Positions 47,467 to 59,524 of a stretch of 64,000 nt of DNA are shown here, one piece after another. A program made the position numbers and the translations under genes. Each line of letters begins with the position of its first letter. Positions within the stretch are counted from its first letter, which is position 1. The DNA is from Manihot esculenta (Eukaryota > Streptophyta > Magnoliopsida > Malpighiales > Euphorbiaceae), in the NCBI RefSeq assembly GCF_001659605.2, contig NC_035162.2, positions 31,314,153 to 31,378,152 of the forward strand. Reading direction: 5' to 3'. The notes under the pieces are model-generated. The model made no database searches. It had not been told where the DNA came from and saw only the letters and a program-made list of their open reading frames with translations.

Positions 47467-49358
47467 GGGTCCCTTAGCCGAAAATGGGCGAGCTTTTTCC
47501 CCATTTTCGGCCAAGGTGAGCTCTTCGCCGTCCCTCACCCATCTTTGATGTTTTTCCTCTAAATCTTTCAAGATTTTCATTTGTTTTAACTTTGTTTTGA
47601 AGATTAAAGCTTTTGAGCAAAGTTTTGGAGCTTGGAGGTTCAAGAACCCAATCTCTCCCAACTTCGAGTTTAGGTCGTCTCCCTCTCGATCTTCAAGAGG
47701 TAAGAGCCGATCTTAAGCTCATTGCATGTTTTAAGTAAGTTTTAAGTAGATCTATGGGATAGAATGCATGTTTAGGTTATGGTTATGTTTTTGGAGTTTA
47801 TGGGTATAAATGTATGTTCATGAACAATGTGAGTTTCTTGATGTGTTGTAGATGGGGTTTATGTTGGTTTGAGGCCCCTAGGAACATGTATGCTTGTGTT
47901 TGTGTGTTGTAGAATAGGTTTGATGCATGTTTGATAAGTTTGGAGGCGAAATGGGCAAAGGGAGCCAAGTTTCTGCCCTTTGGCAGAAACCAGGTTCGGC
48001 AGCCGAAGGATTTTCGGCCGCCGAACATGGCTGGGGAGGCAGCCTTTCGGCTGCCGAAGCTTGCCCCCGAAAGGGAGACTTTCGTCTCTGTCTGGCAGTT
48101 TCGGCCGCCGAAAGTGCCGCCGAACATGCATGAGTTTCATCTCTGTCTGGGAGTTTCGGCCGCCGAAGGTGCCGCTGAACCTGCCTGACTTTCGGCTCTG
48201 GAAGGACTTTCGGCCGCCGAACCTGCCGCCGAAAGTGCCCTGTCCAGGCCTGCTTTGCATGATTTTGTATGGTTGTTTCATGATGTTTTAGGGGGTTTTT
48301 GGGGAGTAGTTTATAGTTATGTTCAGGTGTGTTTGGTCCCTCATTTGAGTCCACTTGTGTAGGTTCGGACCCGAGGAACCGAGGACCCCAGCAGTGAGTT
48401 CAGCTGCTTCGGTGTTGTCAGAGTCAGCCAGAGGTGAGTGGAACTAAACTTAATCTTTTAAATTAAATGTTTTATCATGTTTCATGCATCATGATTATGC
48501 AATAGGATGATTGCATTAGTTTCACGAATATGCAGCATTGCATCGATTGTTGTTGATGTGGGTGAATGTTGGATGACCCAATTAGTCCATGACAGGAAGA
48601 CCAGGACCCCTTTCTACGGCCTGGCACAGAGTAAGGAAAGACCAGGACCCCATTCTACGGCCTGGCACGGTAATGGGACTCGAAGACCAGGAGCCCAGAG
48701 GAGGCCCTGGGATAATGGTAAGTAATGTATGTATGACAGGAAGACCAGGACCCCATGCTACGGCCTGGCACAGAGTTAGCTTGGACTAATTGGTGACAAG
48801 TTCACCCAACCCTTATGTGAATTGTCTGTGTTATGATGCATCTCATTGGAGCATAGTGTTAATATGTTTTATAGTTCAACTCACTGGGCTTTTAGCTCAC
48901 CCCTCTCCCTTTTACCCCCAGGCTTGCAGGTACAGGATAGAAGAGGAGGTCGGTTAGAGTAAAGCTTGTTGTGTAATAGATAGAATGTGGACATGACAAA
49001 TCATAGTACGATGTAATGTAAAAGTACAGTATAGTTATGTAATGATGTTTATGGATGTTAGAGGTGTGCTTAACCATAGATGGTTGTTATCCCTTTTATT
49101 ACATGATCTTAGAGAATTTTATGATGTTTATGTAAACCAACTCAACATATGTTATGTCACCCATTTGGGGGCACTGATGAGATCCCACAGAGGGATCAAT
49201 GTTTATGATTTATGTTATATACAGTGCATGCACAGGTTGAGCATGGTTGATGTATATGGAAAGAAAAGTTTTAATTTTTATGTATGTTGTTGATCATGTA
49301 TGGGATTATACAGGTTTATAGGTTAGATGTCAGGCTTGCTACGGGTCCCGGCGGCCTT

Positions 49359-49830
49359 TAGGGGTGAGCAGTATTCGGTTTAAACCGAAAAAACCGACCG
49401 AACCGAATTGATTTGAAAATTTGGTTCGGTTTTTTATATATTTCAGTTCGGTTCGGTTTTCAATTTCAAAAATTTCGGTTATTTCGGTTCGGTTCGGTTT
49501 TGATCAGAAAAAAACCGAAAAAATTGAACCGAACCGATTAGTAATAATAATATGTTTTTTCAATAATATATAGAAATTAAATCATATTAAAATTAAAATA
49601 TTTTAATTAAATTTTAAAATATTAAAAATAAAGTGTAAAAAATAAAAAAAATTATTAAAAATCGAAAACGATCAAACCGAACCGAACCGAACCGAATCAG
49701 ACCGGTTCGGTTCGATTCAGTTTCTGACCAAAATCGGTTCGGTTCGATTTTCATAAACACTCAAATTTCGGTTTTCGGTTTATTCGGTTCGGTTCGGTTT
49801 TGAACCGAACCGACCGAATGCTCACCCCTA
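49359..49830. mobile_element. hAT-type MITE in the Tekay-3 5' LTR
   Basis: 472 bp with 12-bp terminal inverted repeats TAGGGGTGAGCA / TGCTCACCCCTA and an exact 8-bp target duplication GCGGCCTT (49351-49358 and 49831-49838). The uninterrupted target is present in the middle LTR at 57494-57501. An 8-bp duplication and a TAGGG-type end are marks of the hAT superfamily. Both halves are packed with CCGAACCGAACC/GGTTCGGTTCGG blocks; the centre is AT-rich. No coding capacity. A decayed relative lies at 3751-4195. Confidence 0.95.
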
Positions 49831-49893
49831 GCGGCCTTAAGCCGATCTGGATCCTAGCGCCGGTAGCGGTCCGATTTTTGGGTCGTTACAGAA

Positions 49894-49905
49894 TGGTATC
49901 AGAGC
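49894..49905 (+). other. Tekay-3 primer-binding site (initiator tRNA-Met)
   Basis: TGGTATCAGAGC, three bases (GAA) after the LTR end at 49890. Confidence 0.93.
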
Positions 49906-50163
49906 CCTAGGTTCATATGGTCAGACCTAGAGTGTCGGGCTCATAGATGTTATAGAAGGTCAAGCACAATAGGAAAGATCATGTCCACTAGGATAGGATG
50001 TGGAGTCCTGTCTTGAATAATGATGTGAAATGCCATGATGATATGCATGTGCATTAATGATATGCTATGATATGTGATGTATGTGATGCGGGTTCATGTG
50101 TGCCCACATGAACCATATGATGCTAATGTTTTTGTGATGTGTGCTGTTTTTCAGAAAAACAGG

Positions 50164-53100
50164 ATGAGGGGAACTCGTCGATCAGCAAGATTGACTGGAG
50201 TGCCACCTGAGGATGAGGGCACGAGCGCCCGTCCTCCAGCATTGCCTAGGGCAATGTCTAGTAGGTCTAGCAGAGACAGAGCAGTAAGAGACCCTAGAAG
50301 GTCTTTGGATCTGGGTAGGAGCAGATCAGTTAGAGGAACAGTTCAGGGAGAAGCGTCAGAGGACATGGGGGATGATATGGATGTAGAGCAGAGGAGGGAT
50401 GGTAGTCTGGGAGTTAACATGACAGAAGAAGGAATGGGAGAGTCCCAAGGAGGCACTCAGGCCTCGGGATTTGTTCAGCCACCCCACTACCCACACTTCT
50501 CACAACATCCCGGGTATTCGATGGGAGGTACATCGGATTACCCTAGCTTCACCCCTTATCCCTCACAGATGCCATACCCACCATACTACCCACCATATTC
50601 ACAATACCCAATGTATCCACCCCCACCATACTATCCAAATCCAGCAGACCCTACCTCAGAAAATGTTGCACCACCTCCACCACCTACAGAACTAGCAGCC
50701 CCAGTTGCTCAGCCATCTAGACCTAGCTCAGCCAGTGGGAGCAAGGTTAAGATGACTGACTACATGAAATTGGGTGCTCCCCAGTATGAAAAAGGGGATG
50801 ACCCATTTGTATATCTTGAAAGGGTTAAAGTGATCACAGAGGAGATTGGGGCTGATGACAGTAGAGCCATTCAGATGGCTGGGTTCACGCTTAAGTGCAA
50901 GAAGGCACGAGAGTGGTTCAAGAATTATGTGAACCCGAGAGTGGACAGCATGTCCTGGGAAGAGTTTGCAAACGAGTTTGCAGGTTGGGCTTTTCTCGAT
51001 AGTTCAAGGGAGTTGAAGATGATAGAGTTTGAACAGTTGAGGCAGACAGAGGATATGAGTGTAGAGGAGTACACCGACAGATTCTTGGAGCTGTTGCCTT
51101 TTGCTGGGCAGAGTCTGGATACAGATTCGAAGAAGTCAAGGAGGTATGTCATGAAACTTCATTCCAGGTATTCCTCCTTGATTCAGTCCGTGGACAGGGA
51201 GAGCTTCCATGCCATAGTAGATATGGCTAGGAAAATGGAGGCCAGTGCCATCATTCAGGGGACAGTTAAGCAGACAGTGGCACAACCTTCTGGTTCTAAA
51301 ACTCCGGGTGAGGGAATATTAGATCCTTCTACCCTGAGTGCAGCAGCTTCAGGCAGTAAGAGATGGGGTAAGCCCAAGGGTAAGAAGAATAAGTTATGGA
51401 ATAAAGTCAAGTCCAGTCTGGGATTTGGGAGTGGCTCAAGCTCTAGTGCGGATAATGCAGTTTGTGCGAAGTGTGGTATGCCACACAGGGGAGTATGTCG
51501 GTTTGGGACGAATGCCTGTTTCAGATGTGGTCAGGAGGGGCATATGGCTCGAGAATGTCCAAGAGCAGTCCCGATGGCTCAGTCCCAGCAGACAGCCTCA
51601 GGCAGTGTAGCGCAGCTAGCAGCTCCAGCCATGACTCAGGCCAGTGGCAGAGGCAGAGGGAGAGGGGCAGCCTCTTCTTTAGCGGGTTTCAGAGGTGAAG
51701 GTCCATCAGCTCCAGCACGGATCTTCACAATGACACAGCAGGAGGCAGATGCATCTAACACCGTAGTGGCAGGTAACTTAATCATTGGTTGTTCAGATGT
51801 GTATGCCTTGATGGACCCTGGTGCATCTCATTCTTTTATTGCTCCGAGAGCCGTGGGGAGGTTAGGTTTGATGACTTCTGGGTTAGAGTGTCCTCTCTGG
51901 GTCAGTGGACCCAAGTGTGATCCATCAGTGGCAGAGTCAGTCTGCAAGTGTAGTCCTGTGTTTGTTGAGGGAAGATGCTTGTCCGCCGACCTAGTGGTTC
52001 TAGATTTGACAGATTTTGACGTCATTCTAGGGATGAACTGGTTATCTACCCATGGTGCTACCTTGGACTGCAGGGACAAGGTAGTCAGGTTCAGAGGTCA
52101 GGATGGGTCTGAGGTTGTCTTCAGAGGAGACAGGAGGGGTACACCTAGAGGTCTGATATCAGCTCTTCAGGCTCGTAGGTTGCTCAGGAGGGGATGTCAG
52201 GGGTATTTGGCTCATGTGAGAGAGCTTAGCAGTTAGGTCAGAGAGCCCGCCTCAGTGCCAGTGGTTAGAGAGTTCTTAGATGTGTTCCCAGACGAGCTGC
52301 CAGGTTTACCACCTGCTAGGGAGATAGAGTTCGAGATAGAACTAATGCCTGGAACTCGACCGATCTCTATCCCTCCCTACAGTATGGCGCCAGCAGAATT
52401 GAAAGAGTTGAAGGAGCAGTTGCAGGAGCTGGTAGACAAGGGCTTCATCCGACCGAGTACCTCACCCTGGGGTGCTCCAGTTTTGTTCGTGAGAAAGAAG
52501 GATGGATCCCTTAGACTTTATATCGACTACAGGCAGTTGAACAAAGTCACTACCAAGAACAAGTACCCTTTGCCAAGGATCGACGATCTATTCGACCAGC
52601 TAGCAGGAGCGGGCTGTTTCTCCAAAATAGATCTGAGATCTGGGTACCACCAGCTGAGGATCAGAGATGAGGATGTGCCAAAGACGGCTTTCAGGACCAG
52701 ATATGGGCATTTTGAGTTCCTTGTAATGCCGTTCGGGCTAACCAACGCCCCTGCAGCATTCATGGATCTCATGAATAGAGTGTTTAGCCAGTACCTGGAT
52801 CACTTCATTATTGTCTTCATAGATGATATCCTAGTGTATTCTAGGAATGCAGAGGAGCATGCCCATCATCTGAGGTTGGTTCTACAGACCTTGAGGGAAC
52901 ATGGCTTGTATGCCAAGTTCTCTAAGTGTGAGTTCTGGCTGAGGAGCATTTCGTTCTTGGGGCATGTAGTGTCAGAGAATGGGATAGAGGTGGACCCCAA
53001 GAAGACAGAAACTGTGGCTAACTGGCCTAGACCCACTTCAGTGACGGAGATCAGGAGTTTCTTGGGTTTGGCAGGTTACTACAGGAGGTTCGTTCAGGAC

Positions 53101-55158
53101 TTCTCGAAAATAGCAGCTCCTCTGACCAGACTAACCAGGAAGAATCAGAAATTTCTGTGGACCGACCAGTGCGAAGAGAGTTTTGAAGAGCTTAAGAAGA
53201 GGTTGACTTCAGCGCCAGTTTTAGCTCTGCCATCTAGTGATGAGGACTTTACAGTCTTTTGTGATGCGTCCCGTGTGGGACTGGGTTGTGTACTGATGCA
53301 AAATGAGAGGGTGATTGCTTATGCTTCGAGGCAGCTAAAGAAGCATGAGTTGAATTACCCCACACATGACCTTGAGATGGCAGCAGTAATCTTTGCACTC
53401 AAGATGTGGAGGCACTACCTCTATGGGGTAAAATGTGAGATCTTTACAGATCATAAGAGCCTGCAGTACATCCTGAGTCAAAGAGATTTGAACTTGAGAC
53501 AGAGGAGATGGGTGGAGCTGCTGAGTGACTATGATTGCAAGATTCAGTATCATCCGGGTAAGGCGAATGTCGTGGCAGACGCCTTAAGCCGGAAGTCACT
53601 AGGCAGTCTATCCCACATCACGGCAGAGAGGAGACCAGTGGTGAAGGAGTTTTACAAGCTCATTGATGAAGGTCTACAGTTGGAGTTGTCTGGTACAGGT
53701 GCATTGGTTGCTCAGATGAAAGTGACACCCGTGTTTCTGGAGCAGGTGGCTCAGAAACAGCATGAGGACCTAGAGTTAGTGAAGATTGCCAGGACTGTTC
53801 AGTCAGGCAAGGACAGTGAGTTCAGATTCGATAATAAGGGGATCCTCCGCTATGGGAGTCATTTGTGTGTACCAGATGACATAGGGCTAAAAGGAGACAT
53901 TATGAGAGAGGCTCATAATGCAAGATACAGCATTCACCCCGGGGCCACCAAGATGTATCAGGATCTGAAAAAGGTTTATTGGTGGCCAGCTATGAAGAGA
54001 GAAATGGCACAGTTTGTGTCAGCCTGCGAAGTGTGTCAGAGGGTGAAGCTGGAACATCAGAAGCCGGCTGGAATGCTTAACCCGCTACCTATTCCAGAGT
54101 GGAAATGGGAGAATATAGCTATGGACTTCGTAGTGGGGTTACCGGCGACGTCCAATAGATTGGACTCCATATGGGTGATTGTGGACAGACTCACCAAATC
54201 TGCTCACTTCATCCCTGTCAGGAGTGGCTATTCTGTGGACAAATTGGCGCAGGTGTATGGTTAAGAGATAGTCAGACTGCATGGGGTTCCTGTTTCTATA
54301 GTGTCAGATAGAGGACCCCAGTTCACCTCTAGGTTTTGGCGGAGTCTGCAGGATGCCATGGGTACCAGGTTGGATTTTAGCACTGCCTTCCATCCACAGA
54401 CAGACGGACAGTCAGAGAGGACCATCCAGACCATAGAAGATATGCTAAGAATGTGTGTGCTGGACTTTGGCGGTTCTTGGAGGCAGCATCTACCTTTGGT
54501 GGAGTTTGCCTACAATAACAGCCATCATGCTAGCATCGGGATGGCTCCATATGAAGCTTTATATGGGAGGAAGTGCAGGTCACCTGTTTGCTGGGAGGAA
54601 GTTGGAGAAAAGGCTTTGGCAGGGCCTGAGCTAGTAGAGATCACCAGCAGGGTGGTACCCTTAATCAGAGAAAGAATCAAGACTGCTGCAAGCAGACAGA
54701 AGAGTTATGCAGACATCCGCAGAAGGCAAGTAGAGTTCCAGGAGGGGGATCTGGTGTTGCTCAAGGTGTCTCCAATGAAAGGAGTGGTTCGGTTCGGAAA
54801 GAAGGGTAAGCTGGCTCCGCGGTACATCGGACCCTTTGAAGTCCTGCAAAGGATTGGGAATGTATCGTACAAGCTGGATTTACCTGCTTCAATGGAGAGA
54901 ATCCATCCGGTTTTCCATGTTTCTATGTTGAGAAAGTTCGTGTCAGATCCGGGCAAGGTTCTTAGTGAGCCTGATGTGGAGATCCAAGAGGATCTCACCT
55001 ATGTTGAGCAGCCGGTACGGATTCTGAACACTCAAATCAGGAAGCTGAGAAACAAGGAAATCCCGATGGTGAAAGTCCTTTGGAACCACCACAATATGGA
55101 AGAATGCACCTGGGAGACACGGGAGTCCATGCTCCAGCAGTACCCTTATCTTTTCTAA
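50164..55158 (+). pseudogene. Tekay-3 gag-pol with two in-frame stops
   Basis: Starts at [10 protein letters not shown] and stays in one frame for 1,664 codons to the normal end (QQYPYLF). Domains as in Tekay-2: acidic and Pro/Tyr-rich N-terminus, capsid-like region, two zinc knuckles ([26 protein letters not shown]), protease DPGASHSF, reverse transcriptase FIDD, RNase H with Asp kept (FTDHKSL), integrase and chromodomain-like tail. A TAG at 52234-52236 lies between protease and reverse transcriptase, where siblings have Gln; a TAA at 54262-54264 lies inside the integrase core, between its first and second Asp. No frameshift. Other changes: Asn for Asp in ILGM(D)WL, Tyr for Cys in RLCIDYR. 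Non-functional unless supplied in trans. Confidence 0.93.
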
Positions 55159-55229
55159 GGTTGGTTTCTTATATGTTTCATGTGTTTTATGTGTATAATA
55201 TGTTGTATGCCTTGCATGTTCTAGTTGAG

Positions 55230-55266
55230 GAACATTCGGGGATGAATGTTCTTAAGGGGGGGAGAA
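55230..55266 (+). other. Tekay-3 hairpin and polypurine tract
   Basis: GAACATTC-GGGGAT-GAATGTTC (55230-55251), then AAGGGGGGGAGAA (55254-55266) abutting the middle LTR. The ninth base pair of the hairpin seen in Tekay-1 and -2 is lost here by one C to T change. Confidence 0.8.
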
Positions 55267-57553
55267 TGTAATACCCGGCTAGACTCCGGTATCGGAATTC
55301 CTACCGTCCGGTGGAATCTCGAATGTCGGAAGCCTCTAGTAGGGTAAAACCATGTTTTTATGAGATGTTATAATGTGTTTTATGTTTTAAGCATGAAAGA
55401 AAATGAGTTTTTGCATGAAAATAGCATTGGAGGAAAATTCAGGTTCGGCCGCCGAACATGCATGCGTTGCGGGTGTGCTTTAGGCCCCCGAAAGCATAAG
55501 TGAGGGAAGTCCAAGTTCGGCCGCCGAACCCCAAGTTCGGCCGCTGAACATGGCATGCATGCGGAGGCACATTCGGCCCCCGAACATGGTCTGGCCAGCC
55601 ACTATAAAAGGGTCCCTTAGCCGAAAACGGGCGAGCTTTTTCCCCATTTTCGGCCAAGGTGAGCTCTTCGCCGTCCCTCACCCATCTTTGATGTTTTTCC
55701 TCTAAATCTTTCAAGATTTCCATTTGTTTTAACTTTGTTTTGAAGATTAAAGCTTTTGAGCAAAGTTTTGGAGCTTGGAGGTTCAAGAACCCAATCTCTC
55801 CCAACTTCGAGTTTAGGTCGTCTCCCTCTCGATCTTCAAGAGGTAAGAACCGATCTTAAGCTCATTGCATGTTTTAAGTAAGTTTTAAGTAGATCTATGG
55901 GATAGAATGCATGTTTAGGTTATGGATATGTTTTTGGAGTTTATGGGTATAAATGTATGTTCATGAACAATGTGAGTTTCTTGATGTGTTGTAGATGGGG
56001 TTTATGTTGGTTTGAGGCCCCTAGGAACATGTATGCTTGTGTTTGTGTGTTGTAGAATAGGTTTGATGCATGTTTGATAAGTTTGGAGGCGAAATGGGCA
56101 AAGGGAGCCAAGTTTCTGCCCTTTGGCAGAAACCAGGTTCGGCAGCCGAAGGATTTTCGGCCGCCGAACATGGCTGGGGAGGCAGCCTTTCGGCTGCCGA
56201 AGCTTGCCCCCGAAAGGGAGACTTTCGTCTCTGTCTGGCAGTTTCGGCCGCCGAAAGTGCCGCCGAACATGCATGAGTTTCGTCTCTATCTGGGAGTTTC
56301 GACCGCCGAAGGTGCCGCCAAACCTGCCTGACTTTCGGCTCTGGATGGGACTTTCGGCCGCCGAACCTGCAGCCGAAAGTGCCCTGTCCAGGCCTCCTTT
56401 GCATGATTTTGTATGGTTGTTTCATGATGTTTTAGGGGGTTTTTGGGGAGTAGTTTATAGTTATGTTCAGGTGTGTTTGGTCCCTCATTTGAGTCCACCT
56501 GTGTAGGTTCGGACCTGAGGAACCGAGGACCCCAGCAGTGAGTTCAGCTGCTTCGGTGTTTTCAGAGTCAGCCAGAGGTGAGTGGAACTAAACTTAATCT
56601 TTTAAATTAAATGTTTTATCATGTTTCATGCATCATGATTATGCAATAGGATGATTGCATTAGTTTCACGAATATGCCGCATTGCATCGATTGTTGTTGA
56701 TGTGGGTGAATGTTGGATGACCCAATTAGTCCATGACAGGAAGACCAGGACCCCATTCTACGGCCTGACACAGAGTAAGGAAAGACCAGGACCCCATTCT
56801 ACGGCCTGGCACGGTAATGGGACTCGAAGACCAGGAGCCCAGAGGAGGCCCTGGGATAATGGTAAGTAATGTATGTATGACAGGAAGACCAGGACCCCAT
56901 GCTACGGCCTGGCACAGAGTTAGCTTGGACTAATTGGTGACAAGTTCACCCAACCCTTATGTGAATTGTCTGTGTTATGATGCATCTCATTGGAGCATAG
57001 TGTTAATATGTTTTATAGTTCAACTCACTGGGCTTTTAGCTCACCCCTCTCCCTTTTACCCCCAGGCTTGCAGGTACAGGATAGAAGAGGAGGTCGGTTA
57101 GAGTAAAGCTTGTTGTGTAATAGATAGAATGTGGACATGACAAATCGTAGTACAATGTAATGTAAAAGTACATTATAGTTATGTAATGATGTTTATGGAT
57201 GTTAGAGGTGTGCTTGACCATAGATGGTTGTTATCCCTTTTATTACATGATCTTAGAGAATTTTATGATGTTTATGTAAACCAACTCAACATATGTTATG
57301 TCACCCATTTGGGGGCACTGATGAGATCCCACAGAGGGATCAATGTTTATGATTTATGTTATATACAGTGCATGCACGGGTTGAGTATGGTTGATGTATA
57401 TGGAAAGAAAAGTTTTAATTTTTATGTATGTTGTTGATCATGTATGGGATTATACAGGTTTACAGGTTAGATGTCAGGCTTGCTACGGTCCCGGCGGCCT
57501 TAAGCCGATCTGGATCCTAGTGCCGGTAGCGGTCCGATTTTTGGGTCGTTACA
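55267..57553 (+). repeat. Tekay-3 middle LTR
   Basis: 2,287 bp, complete, TGTAAT...GTTACA, without the MITE (empty site at 57494-57501). Carries TATAAAA at 55603-55609 and the CTTCAAGAG/GTAAG donor-like site near 55835-55850. Serves as 3' LTR of the first unit and 5' LTR of the second. Confidence 0.95.
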
Positions 57554-57556
57554 GAA

Positions 57557-57568
57557 TGGTATCAGAGC
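57557..57568 (+). other. Second Tekay-3 primer-binding site
   Basis: TGGTATCAGAGC three bases after the middle LTR. A primer site following what would otherwise be the 3' LTR proves that a second internal unit once followed. Confidence 0.93.
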
Positions 57569-57826
57569 CCTAGGTTCATATGGTCGGACCTAGAGTGTCG
57601 GGCTCATAGATGTTATAGAAGGTCAAGCACAATAGGAAAGATCATGTCCACTAGGATAGGATGTGGAGTCCTGTCTTGAATAATGATGTGAAATGCCATG
57701 ATGATATGCATGTGCATTAATGATATGCTATGATATGTGATGTATGTGATGCGTGTTCATGTGTGCCCACATGAACCATATGATGCTAATGTTTTTGTAA
57801 TGTGTGCTGTTTTTCAGAAAAACAGG

Positions 57827-58394
57827 ATGAGGGGAACTCGTCGATCAGCAAGATTGACTGGAGTGCCACCTGAGGATGAGGGCACGAGCGCCCGTCCTCC
57901 AGCATTGCCTAGGGCAATGTCTAGTAGGTCTAGCAGAGACAGAGCAATAAGAGACCCTAGAAGGTCTTTGGATCTGGGTAGGAGCAGATCAGTTAGAGGA
58001 ACAGTTCAGGGAGAAGCGTCAGAGGACATGGGGGATGATATGGATGTAGAGCAGAGGAGGGATGGCAATATGGGAGTTAACATGACAGAAGAAGGAATGG
58101 GAGAGTCCCAAGGAGGCACTCAGGCCTCGGGATTTGTTCAGCCACCCCACTACCCACACTTCTCACAACATCCCGGGTATTCGATGGGAGGTATATCGGA
58201 TTACCTTAGCTTCACCCCTTATCCCACACAGATGCCATACCTACCATACTACCCACCATATGCACAATACCCAATGTATCCACCCCCACCATACTATCCA
58301 AATCCAGCAGACCCTACCTCAGAAAATGTTGCACCACCTCCACCACCTACAGAACCAGCAGCCCCAGTTGCTCAGCCATCTAGACCTAGCTCAG
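57827..58394 (+). pseudogene. Truncated second gag of Tekay-3
   Basis: About 189 codons from [10 protein letters not shown] to PSRPSS, nearly identical to 50164-50733 with a handful of substitutions. It stops where gag joins the tail of the third LTR. The capsid-like region and everything after it are absent. Confidence 0.92.
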
Positions 58395-58415
58395 TCCGAT
58401 TTTCGGATCGTTACA
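58394..58415 (+). repeat. Remnant tip of the third LTR
   Basis: The last about 22 bp of a Tekay LTR (GTCCGATTTT... GTTACA), two or so mismatches from the middle LTR, ending exactly at the right target duplication GCGGT. Confidence 0.85.
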
Positions 58416-58420
58416 GCGGT

Positions 58421-59434
58421 GGCATGATTGATAGGAATAGGATGAGCTATAGTTTTCTGATTAGCTGCTAGATGATAATTTGCACCGGAGTCCACAGTCC
58501 AAGCTTGAAGAGGTTCAGTTTGAGTTTTGGCTACATTGGCTTGATGATTGGTGCGAGGTGAGGGACATTGTCTTGAAACATATCCTGTTCCATTGCAATT
58601 AAAACATGTTAAAGTAGAAGTGCCACGACCAGAAGCATAACTAGACTGCTCAGAAGTGCGTCCTTGGTATGATGAGTGTCCACCACGCCCATGGTAACCA
58701 CGCCCACGCCCTCTACTGCCTCGCCCATAATTTGCATAGTGAGCAGTAGCAGGAACGACAGAATTAAGAGTGAGAGAATGAAACTTCAATTGGGATTCTT
58801 CACTGAGTAGTAATGCATACAACTCATCAAAAGTAATTTGAGTATTTCGTGCTTCTATAGCATGCGTAAAAGGACGATAATCAGAACACAATCCTTCCAA
58901 AACATCGCACATAAGATTTTCCTCGGTAATAGATCCTTCTAATGCACAAAGCTGATCATAATACGATTTCACTTTACGCATGTAATTGTCAATCGAATCA
59001 TTACCTTGCTGTAGATGCTTGAGTTGTTTACGCAGCTGCTGAATCCGCGTTTTAGCACCGGTGGAATAGATTACAGTGAGCTTGTCCCAGGCATCCTTGG
59101 CAGTGGTGCAACGAGTGATCTGATGAAGAATAGATTCAGAAACGGAACAATTGATCCAGCTACGAACGATCTGATTGTGACAGAACCAATCCATAAATGC
59201 GGGATTTGGTTTGCTAGTGGATAAAAACCGATCGGGTGCAATAACATTACCATCGACATGAGAAGCCAATCTGTATCCATTAAGAAGAGGCATGATTTGT
59301 GCATGCCATAGCAAATAATTAGCCAAAGTGAGTTTAATGGTGAGAAATTGAGTGACTTTTGGAATCTGAATATTGGGAATAGATGATGTGGAGCCGATAG
59401 TGGTTGAAACAAGAGATTGCTCAGTGTTAGCCAT
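58421..59434 (-). pseudogene. Copia gag and protease start
   Basis: Met of MANTEQSLVS at 59434; an upstream in-frame Met at 59461 also exists. UBN2-type gag: LTLANYLLWHAQIMPLLNGY, AKDAWDKLTVIY, LKHLQQGNDSIDNYMRKVK, SDYRPFTHAIEAR. An Arg/Gly-rich stretch precedes a zinc knuckle CFNCNGTGYVSRQC in which the usual His is Tyr, so metal binding is probably lost. The protease begins at WTVDSGANYHL (catalytic DSGA present). The frame is then cut by Tekay-3 and continues at 47098 (TALTIANGKTL). It has no stop in the part shown. Confidence 0.88.
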
Positions 59435-59512
59435 TGCTGGTACGAACAGAGGAAAGAACAAGATGAGAAAAACGTAAAAGAAAAGAGAAGAATTTGTTAT
59501 AAAGCCTTTATG

Positions 59513-59524
59513 GCTCTGATACCA
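59513..59524 (-). other. Copia primer-binding site (initiator tRNA-Met)
   Basis: TGGTATCAGAGC on the minus strand, directly touching the inner end of the 5' LTR. Confidence 0.92.

Larger units (their letters stand above)
47104..49890 (+). repeat. Tekay-3 5' LTR, carrying a MITE
   Basis: 2,787 bp; about 2,307 bp without the MITE and its duplication. Compared with the middle LTR it has a 20-bp extra palindrome segment near 47295-47315 and scattered substitutions. A minisatellite of GGAAGACCAGGACCCC units lies at about 48590-48780. Confidence 0.93.
47700..50154 (+). other. Candidate leader intron of Tekay-3
   Basis: Donor CTTCAAGAG/GTAAGAG (GT at 47700-47701) in the LTR and acceptor GTGCTGTTTTTCAG (AG at 50153-50154), ten bases before the gag ATG at 50164. 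It would remove the MITE, the rest of the LTR and the primer site. Same signals as Tekay-2. Prediction only. Confidence 0.45.
47104..58415 (+). mobile_element. Tekay-3: tandem Tekay array with three LTR positions
   Basis: 11,312 bp, plus strand, flanked by an exact target duplication GCGGT (47099-47103 and 58416-58420). Order: complete 5' LTR (with a MITE inside), primer site, gag-pol frame, polypurine tract, second complete LTR, second primer site, the first about 190 codons of a second gag, then only the last about 22 bp of a third LTR. The two internal leaders and gag starts are nearly identical. One target duplication around the whole set shows a single original insertion, later enlarged by unequal recombination between LTRs and then cut by a deletion running from gag to the very end of the third LTR. 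It interrupts the copia element between protease and integrase. Confidence 0.93.

Noticed and set aside
52236..52255. Programmed stop read-through between protease and reverse transcriptase in Tekay-3
   Set aside because: Tekay-1 and Tekay-2 have a sense codon at the same place, so this is a private nonsense mutation and not a conserved recoding site.
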